From an uncultured Clostridia bacterium (GTDB taxonomy: Bacteria; Bacillota; Clostridia; Oscillospirales; CAG-272): a stretch of 20,102 nt of DNA. Numbering within the stretch: the stretch's first letter is position 1; each line of letters starts with the position of its first letter. The notes beneath the pieces were generated by a model, which was not told the origin of the DNA, ran no database searches, and saw only the letters and a program-made list of their open reading frames with translations. The stretch is from positions 1 to 20,102 of the forward strand of contig CAMOLD010000012.1 in NCBI GenBank assembly GCA_946618395.1, read 5' to 3'. The translations under genes and the position numbers were made by a program. Below are positions 15,089 to 20,102 of the stretch, piece by piece.

Positions 15089-15873
15089 GAGCCGACCTTT
15101 ATCTTGTTGAGGCCGGATATGCTCCCAGCAGGGAACGCGCCAAAAAATGGATTGCCGAGGGTTGTGCTTTTTGCAACGGAAAACCGATCGAAAAGCCGTC
15201 GCAGGAGATTTTGCCCGGCTCTGAAATTACCGTTTTTGACACCATGCCATATGTGGGGCGCGGCGGGTTGAAGCTGGAAGCGGCGCTCAAAGCATTCCAA
15301 ATCGATGTTTCCGGCCTGTCTGCATTGGATATCGGCGCTTCCACAGGGGGCTTTACCGATTGCCTTTTGCAACACGGTGCGTCCGGCGTTTGCGCAGTGG
15401 ATTCCGGGAGCGGTCAGCTGGCAAAAAAGCTGCGCGAGGATCGACGCGTCAAATCGCTTGAACATTGCAATGCGCGCTATTTGACGGCGGAACAGGTCGG
15501 CGGCCGCGTTTCTTTGATCGTGATGGACGTTTCGTTCATCTCCGCAACTTATCTGATCCCGCTGTTTCCGGCGTTGCTCTTGCCGGAGGGAAAAGCGATT
15601 TGCCTTGTCAAACCGCAATTTGAGGTTGGCAAAGCGGCAATCGGAAAGGGAGGAATCGTCAAAGACCCGGCGGCGCACCAAACCGCAATCGAGCGGGTGC
15701 TTGCGGCAGGAAGGGCGGCAGGACTGACGCCTTGCGGTTTGATTCCTTCGCCAATATACGGCGGAGACGGAAACCGGGAATTTTTAATTTGTTTTTCTAT
15801 GGAGCAGGGGGCATCTCTTGTAGATGAACGCCTGATCCGCGAAGTGATACAACCCGAAAAAAGGGGGAAATAA
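15085..15873 (+). CDS. tlyA: TlyA family rRNA 2'-O-methyltransferase
   Basis: A 262-residue SAM-dependent enzyme. Mycobacterial TlyA methylates 2'-OH groups of 16S and 23S rRNA cytidines, and loss gives capreomycin resistance; it is often annotated as hemolysin. An S4 RNA-binding domain (1-55) is followed by an FtsJ-like Rossmann domain with the SAM loop LDIGASTGGFTD (81-92). The K-D-K-E tetrad typical of 2'-O-methyltransferases is K63, D148, K176 and E232. The ATG at 15085 overlaps the previous stop (ATGA); an upstream in-frame start would lie inside the PAP2 gene. tlyA-nadK-argR-recN is a standard clostridial order. Which rRNA sites are modified is unknown. Confidence 0.93.
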   Translation: MRADLYLVEAGYAPSRERAKKWIAEGCAFCNGKPIEKPSQEILPGSEITVFDTMPYVGRGGLKLEAALKAFQIDVSGLSALDIGASTGGFTDCLLQHGASGVCAVDSGSGQLAKKLREDRRVKSLEHCNARYLTAEQVGGRVSLIVMDVSFISATYLIPLFPALLLPEGKAICLVKPQFEVGKAAIGKGGIVKDPAAHQTAIERVLAAGRAAGLTPCGLIPSPIYGGDGNREFLICFSMEQGASLVDERLIREVIQPEKRGK

Positions 15874-15876
15874 AAA

Positions 15877-16755
15877 ATGCGAAAATTCGCACTGCTGACC
15901 AATTTTAATTTTTATGAGAAAGCGCAGGCGGCGCGCCAGGTTGCCGAAAAGCTGGAGGAAGCCGGCGGAGAGATTTTGATTGCCGCTTTCAACCGCGAAA
16001 AACTGCTTCGTGCCGGCATCCATAAGGAGAGCTATCAATACCTCCCGATGGACGCGCTGTATGAGGAAGCCGACGCCGCCATTGTTTTGGGAGGCGACGG
16101 GACCATTCTGGAAACGGCAAGACGCGCTTCCGCTTGCAACAAACCCATTCTGGGTATCAATCTCGGCCGTCTTGGCTATATGGCGGAGCTTGATTTGAAC
16201 GAGCTTTCCTATCTTCCGCGTTTGTTGAACGATGATTTTTGGTTGGAAGAGCGCGCTATGCTTCGGGTAGAACTGCTCTCGGAGCGCGGCGAACCGCGTT
16301 CCTTCTGCCATGCGCTCAACGACGCGACCATTTCCAACGGGTCGGTCTCCCGCATCATTGATATGGCGCTTTCGGAGAACGGCGAGCCCGTTACCACCTA
16401 CCGCGCAGACGGCTTGATTGTTGCAACGCCGACAGGCTCTACTGCCTACTCCATGTCCGCCGGCGGCGCCATTGTGGGCCCGGCTGTTCCGGCATTCTGC
16501 GTCACGCCCATTTGCCCGCATTCTTTTGCCGCGCGCCCGCTCATTTTCTCGGATCGTTCCACCTTGGAAATCAAGAATATCTGTGCGCGTGAAAAAATGT
16601 TGTTTTTGACGGTGGACGGGCGAATGAATTTTGAAGTTTACCGCAACCAAACGGTGCGGATCACCAAATCCGAGCAGACGACCAAACTGATTCGATTCAA
16701 GCAAAACGGATTTTATCAAAAATTTTGCCGCAAAATGCGGGAAGCACATTTCTGA
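15877..16755 (+). CDS. nadK: NAD kinase
   Basis: A 292-residue cytoplasmic enzyme that phosphorylates NAD to NADP using ATP or polyphosphate. GGDGT (72-76) followed by NLGRLGYM (95-102), the ALND variant of the NE motif (146-149), and DGLIVATPTGSTAYSMSAGG (178-197) identify it. Length is normal. AGGGGGAA lies before the ATG; the gene begins three bases after tlyA ends. argR follows after a 17-base gap. Confidence 0.95.
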   Translation: MRKFALLTNFNFYEKAQAARQVAEKLEEAGGEILIAAFNREKLLRAGIHKESYQYLPMDALYEEADAAIVLGGDGTILETARRASACNKPILGINLGRLGYMAELDLNELSYLPRLLNDDFWLEERAMLRVELLSERGEPRSFCHALNDATISNGSVSRIIDMALSENGEPVTTYRADGLIVATPTGSTAYSMSAGGAIVGPAVPAFCVTPICPHSFAARPLIFSDRSTLEIKNICAREKMLFLTVDGRMNFEVYRNQTVRITKSEQTTKLIRFKQNGFYQKFCRKMREAHF

Positions 16756-16772
16756 AACGGGGGAGATCAACG

Positions 16773-17228
16773 ATGAAAAAGAACAGACAGGAAAAATTGT
16801 TGGATTTAATTGCGCGTTATGAAATCGAAACCCAGGAAGAACTGATTCAAAAATTGCAGGAGAACGGTTACGATGTGACCCAGGCAACCGTATCACGCGA
16901 TATTCGGGAGCTGAAAATTGCCAAAATGACAACCGGCAAGGGGCGCTACCGCTATGTTTTGCCCAGACGGATTGAGGATACGCCCAGCGTCAAGTTCAGC
17001 GCCGCGCTGATGGATTCCATCATCAGCGTCAGCAATGCCGGCAATATCACGGTCCTCAAAACCTATCCCGGTCTTGCCTCGGCGGTTGCCGCCGGTATTG
17101 ACCGCATGAAATTACATCAAATCCTCGGTTGCATTGCCGGAGACGACACCATCTTTGTTGCCACCGTTGATCCGGAAAGTGCCGAAGCTCTTGCCAAACA
17201 GGTCCATGACCTTTTGAAAAATATCTGA
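16773..17228 (+). CDS. argR: Arginine repressor ArgR/AhrC
   Basis: A 151-residue regulator, normal length. The N-terminal winged helix-turn-helix includes DVTQATVSRDIRELKI (34-50 region). The C-terminal arginine-binding and hexamerisation domain includes GCIAGDDTIFVA, whose paired aspartates bind arginine in the family. With arginine it represses biosynthesis and can activate catabolic genes. The start at 16773 is chosen for its GGGGGAG site; the longer frame from 16725 overlaps nadK. Its stop shares one base with the recN start. No convincing ARG box was found in the window, though argS lies three genes downstream. Confidence 0.95.
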   Translation: MKKNRQEKLLDLIARYEIETQEELIQKLQENGYDVTQATVSRDIRELKIAKMTTGKGRYRYVLPRRIEDTPSVKFSAALMDSIISVSNAGNITVLKTYPGLASAVAAGIDRMKLHQILGCIAGDDTIFVATVDPESAEALAKQVHDLLKNI

Positions 17229-18904
17229 TGTTAACTTCACTGCAAATTGAAAACATTGCCGTTATCAAGCGCATCAACATCGACTTCCGGCAGGGATTTT
17301 CCGCTTTGACAGGGGAAACCGGCGCGGGGAAATCCTTGCTGATTGACAGTTTGAACCTGCTTTTGGGCAACCGCGTTTCGCGCGAGCTTTTGCGCACCGG
17401 CGAAAACAAGGCAACCGTCAGCGCGGTGTTTGAAGATCTTTCTGCGCCGCTGATAGCCGAGCTTTCCGCAATGGGCATTCTTTGCGAAGACGGTGTTTTA
17501 CTGCTTCAAAAAACGCTGTTTGCCGATGGCAAATCGCAAACGCGCATGAACGGGCAGATTGTAACGCAGGCAATGCAGCGCAAGATTGCCGGAATGCTCG
17601 TTAGCATTCACGGGCAATCGGATAGTCAAAAGCTCTTGCAAAAAGCCGGGCATCTTGCCCTGGTGGATTCCTATTGCAAGCCGGACGCCGAGCTGGATGC
17701 CTACCGCACCGCTTACCACGCCTATCGCGCGGCGGAAGAGCGGCTTTCGGCGCTCTCGGCAGATACCGCCGAAACCCTGCGCCGCAGGGAAATGCTCTCC
17801 TACCAAATTGCCGATATTGACGCCTTGAAACTGCGCGAAGGGGAAGAGGAAGCGGCGCAAAAAGAGCGCGACCGCCTTTTGAACCTGGAAAAGCTCAACC
17901 AGAATGCCGAGCTTGCCTACCGCGCTTTGAGCGGCGGAGAAAAGATCAATGCCGCGGCGCTTGTCCGCCGCGCCGGAATTGCCATTTCCGCACTCTCCGG
18001 AATCGTTGACGGAACGCAGGAACTTGCCGACCGCCTGGAACGCGTTGAAAGCGAGCTGACAGACATTTCCGAAACGGTGATCTCCTTTGCCGATCACGAT
18101 ACCGACGATCCGACCGCGCGCATTGACCGCCTGGAATCCCGCCTGGAAGAAATTGCAAAGCTCAAACGCAAATACGGCAACAGCATTGCCGAGGTTCTTG
18201 CCTTTCGTAACCGTGCGGCGGCAGAACTGGAACTGCTGGATTGCTCGGATGAAAAACGAGGCGAACTGGAAGCCGAGCGCAAACGCTTGCGCGGTGAAAC
18301 CGAGCGTTTTGCCAGTATTTTGCGGCAAAAACGCGAAAAAGCCGTTTTGGAAATTACCAAACAAGTGACCGAAACTCTTTCCTTTTTGGATATGCCGAAG
18401 GTGCGGTTTGACATTGCGCTTTCCCCCTGCGAGCCCAACGAAAACGGAATGGACGAAGCCGAATTTTTGATTGCTTCCAACCCCGGCGAACCTCTTTTGC
18501 CGATGACGAAGATTGCCTCGGGCGGCGAGCTTTCCCGCATCATGCTGGCAATTCGCTCGGTCATCAACGACAGGGACGGAGCTGAAACGGTTGTGTTTGA
18601 CGAAATTGATACCGGCATTTCGGGGAAAACATCCCGCAAAATTGGCATCAAGCTTTTGCAAACCGCAAAAACGGCGCAGGTTCTCTGCGTTACCCACAGC
18701 GCGCAAATCGCCTCGCTTGCCGACGTCCATTATCTGGTCAGCAAATCGGAACGCGACGGCAGAAACGAGACGAGCGTTCGGGAATTGAAGGGCGAAGAAC
18801 GCGTGGAAGAGATTGCGCGGATTCTTGGCGGCATTCAGATTACCGATGCGCAACGCCTGGCGGCGCGCGAAATGATTGAAGAATATCGAACCACCGAGGC
18901 ATAA
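17228..18904 (+). CDS. recN: DNA repair protein RecN
   Basis: A 558-residue SMC-like ATPase acting early in double-strand break repair. Walker A GETGAGKS (29-36) and the C-terminal signature ASGGELSRIM (430-439) with Walker B VVFDEID (455-461) enclose a long coiled-coil region (roughly 150-390), rich in E, R, A and L. THSAQIASLAD is the switch region. The start ATG overlaps the argR stop by one base and has no good ribosome site, so translation is probably coupled. ArgR-RecN adjacency is standard in Bacillota. Confidence 0.96.
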   Translation: MLTSLQIENIAVIKRINIDFRQGFSALTGETGAGKSLLIDSLNLLLGNRVSRELLRTGENKATVSAVFEDLSAPLIAELSAMGILCEDGVLLLQKTLFADGKSQTRMNGQIVTQAMQRKIAGMLVSIHGQSDSQKLLQKAGHLALVDSYCKPDAELDAYRTAYHAYRAAEERLSALSADTAETLRRREMLSYQIADIDALKLREGEEEAAQKERDRLLNLEKLNQNAELAYRALSGGEKINAAALVRRAGIAISALSGIVDGTQELADRLERVESELTDISETVISFADHDTDDPTARIDRLESRLEEIAKLKRKYGNSIAEVLAFRNRAAAELELLDCSDEKRGELEAERKRLRGETERFASILRQKREKAVLEITKQVTETLSFLDMPKVRFDIALSPCEPNENGMDEAEFLIASNPGEPLLPMTKIASGGELSRIMLAIRSVINDRDGAETVVFDEIDTGISGKTSRKIGIKLLQTAKTAQVLCVTHSAQIASLADVHYLVSKSERDGRNETSVRELKGEERVEEIARILGGIQITDAQRLAAREMIEEYRTTEA

Positions 18905-18909
18905 CTCCC

Positions 18910-19392
18910 ATGAATAAAACGAATGCCATGCGGATGCTGGACGCCGCAAAAATTCCGTATCAGGTTTTAGAATATGAGGTGGATGAATCCGATCTTTCGG
19001 GAATGCACATTGCCCAGGAGCTTGGATTTCCGCCCGAACAAATGTTCAAAACGCTGGTTGCAAAAGGGGATAAGACCGGGCATCTTGTATTTTGCATTCC
19101 GGTAAACGAAGAAATTGACCTTCGCCGGGCGGCAGCCCTGACCGGAAACAAGAAAATTGAAATGGTCCATGTCAAAGACCTTCTTGCTTTGACCGGCTAT
19201 ATTCGCGGCGGCGTTTCGCCGATTGGAATGAAAAAGAAATTTCCAACCTTTGTGGAACAATCTGCCGCCGATTTCCAAAAAATCACCGTGAGTTCCGGCC
19301 GGCGCGGCGCGCAACTTTTGCTGGATTCCGCCGTCCTTTTGCGGTTTATTGAGGCAAAAACCGGAACATTTACGCAAAAAACAGAACAGTAA
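18910..19392 (+). CDS. ybaK: YbaK/EbsC-type aminoacyl-tRNA deacylase
   Basis: A 160-residue trans-editing protein. YbaK hydrolyses Cys-tRNA(Pro) made in error by prolyl-tRNA synthetase. FKTLVA (46-51) carries the catalytic-type lysine K47, and GYIRGGVSPIGMKKK (96-110) is the family hallmark. It starts five bases after recN, with a poor ribosome site (the stop codon region ATAACTCCC intervenes), so coupling is likely. The next gene is argS, making a small tRNA-quality pair. The related ProX and YeaK types are less likely because of the GGVSPIG motif. Confidence 0.9.
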   Translation: MNKTNAMRMLDAAKIPYQVLEYEVDESDLSGMHIAQELGFPPEQMFKTLVAKGDKTGHLVFCIPVNEEIDLRRAAALTGNKKIEMVHVKDLLALTGYIRGGVSPIGMKKKFPTFVEQSAADFQKITVSSGRRGAQLLLDSAVLLRFIEAKTGTFTQKTEQ

Positions 19393-19422
19393 AACAGAAT
19401 TGTAAATAAAGGAAACAACACT

Positions 19423-20102
19423 ATGCAAACCATCAAAAAAAGAGTGGCGGAGGCGATTCTTGCCGGCGTAGGCTCCCTGAACCCCGACCACGGTCTTACC
19501 AGAGAGGAAGTTGCCGGGCTTTTGGAATATCCGCCCGACCCCGCCATGGGCGATCTTGCCTTTCCGTGCTTCCGTTTGAGTAAAGCTTTGCGCCGCTCCC
19601 CGGTGCAAATTGCCCAAACGCTTGCCGAAACGGTTCGGGATTCCGCCATTGGTGCGGCAACCGCCGTAAACGGATATTTGAACTTTACCATTGCGAACAA
19701 CTATTTGGAAGCCGATGTGGTTCCCGAAATCCTCCAAAAAGGGGAAGACTACGGAAAGCAGACGTTTGGAAAAGGGAAAAAGGTCGTTTTGGACTATTCC
19801 TCGCCAAACGTTGCAAAGCCCTTTCACATTGGGCACCTGGGAACGACGGTGATTGGTCACTCCATTCGCAAGCTCCATGAATTTGCAGGATACGAATGTT
19901 TTAGCATCAACTACCTGGGTGACTGGGGCACGCAGTTCGGCAAGCTGATTCTCGCTTTCCGCCTTTGGAGCGGAAAAGAAGAGGTGGAAGCCGGCGGAAT
20001 TGATAAACTTGTGGAGCTTTACGTCCGCATCAACAACGAGATCAAAGGGGATCCCGAAAAAGGGATTGCTCCGCGCGACGACCTTGCCGACGCGGCGCGC
20101 GC
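19423..20102 (+). CDS. argS: Arginyl-tRNA synthetase, N-terminal part (cut by window edge)
   Basis: 226 codons of a class I synthetase (full length usually about 550-580) run off the right end. The N-terminal Add1 domain (about 1-110) is followed by the catalytic start: SSPNVAKPFHIGHLG (126-140) with the HIGH motif at 135-138, and INYLGDWGTQFGKL (162-175). The enzyme charges tRNA-Arg and needs that tRNA for adenylate formation in the family. AAAGGAA precedes the ATG. It follows the ybaK-like gene after 30 bases with no terminator or T-box in between, so it probably belongs to the same transcript. The KMSK-equivalent and anticodon-binding domain lie outside the window. Confidence 0.94.
   Translation, partial: MQTIKKRVAEAILAGVGSLNPDHGLTREEVAGLLEYPPDPAMGDLAFPCFRLSKALRRSPVQIAQTLAETVRDSAIGAATAVNGYLNFTIANNYLEADVVPEILQKGEDYGKQTFGKGKKVVLDYSSPNVAKPFHIGHLGTTVIGHSIRKLHEFAGYECFSINYLGDWGTQFGKLILAFRLWSGKEEVEAGGIDKLVELYVRINNEIKGDPEKGIAPRDDLADAAR

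Noticed and set aside
15784..16932. Leftward 382-codon frame spanning tlyA, nadK and argR
   Set aside because: It crosses three well-supported genes on the other strand and has no signal of its own.
17498..18949. 483-codon leftward open frame opposite recN
   Set aside because: Low-complexity F/R/G-rich translation with no domain, opposite a complete RecN; length is due to a lack of antisense stops.
19393..19422. T-box or other leader before argS
   Set aside because: The gap is only 30 bases and contains just a ribosome binding site.
1..20102. CRISPR arrays, insertion sequences, attachment sites, tRNA or rRNA genes
   Set aside because: I read the gaps on both strands and saw no spaced direct repeats, transposase, integrase or cloverleaf candidates.

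Overview
The window looks like a chromosomal core segment of an uncultured or poorly known member of the Clostridia (Bacillota). The evidence is the gene order nusB / xseA / xseB / ispA / tlyA / nadK / argR / recN, which is typical of that class. MecA, KtrAB, a DUF4358 lipoprotein and a DHHW protein, all common in clostridia, support it. Strong AGGAGG-type ribosome binding sites and TTGACA/TATAAT promoters fit as well. Base composition is intermediate. I cannot place it below class level. No tRNA, rRNA, CRISPR array, insertion sequence or prophage gene is visible.

Left part (1-8659), a mosaic of short units. A rightward pair (102-2674) encodes an MBOAT O-acyltransferase and its DHHW/AlgJ-like partner, a likely cell-envelope polymer acylation module. 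A perfect 15-bp bidirectional terminator (2676-2710) separates it from the convergent mecA adaptor gene, which starts at TTG. Divergent from mecA, with its own promoter, is a large helicase in which a RecB/Cas4-like nuclease domain is fused to an XPD/DinG-type iron-sulfur helicase. Next, behind an AT-rich hairpin region and a possible structured leader RNA, is a MocR-type subgroup aminotransferase. Convergent with it is a leftward pair of a secreted SGNH/GDSL hydrolase and a DUF4358 lipoprotein. These two resemble the accessory genes often found with MBOAT/DHHW pairs, so they may be the other half of the same envelope system.

Right part (8748-20102), one long rightward gene train. A consensus promoter at 8748-8775 precedes 14 tightly packed genes: nusB, a TsaD/Kae1-like paralog, xseA, ktrB, ktrA, xseB, ispA, a YuiD-type divergent PAP2 gene, tlyA, nadK, argR, recN, a YbaK-type deacylase gene and the 5' part of argS, which is cut by the window edge. 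Most junctions are ATGA overlaps or short gaps, and no terminator is visible inside. The train mixes transcription antitermination, exonuclease VII, potassium uptake, isoprenoid synthesis, rRNA methylation, NADP formation, arginine regulation, DNA repair and tRNA proofreading or charging.

The most interesting items are modest: a 31-codon upstream ORF overlapping the nusB start, a possible leader RNA before the aminotransferase, the altered motifs of the TsaD paralog, the KtrBA pair lodged between the two exonuclease VII subunit genes, and the split envelope-acylation cassette. I found no clear sign of a completely new multi-gene system. No gap without a gene exceeds 200 bases.
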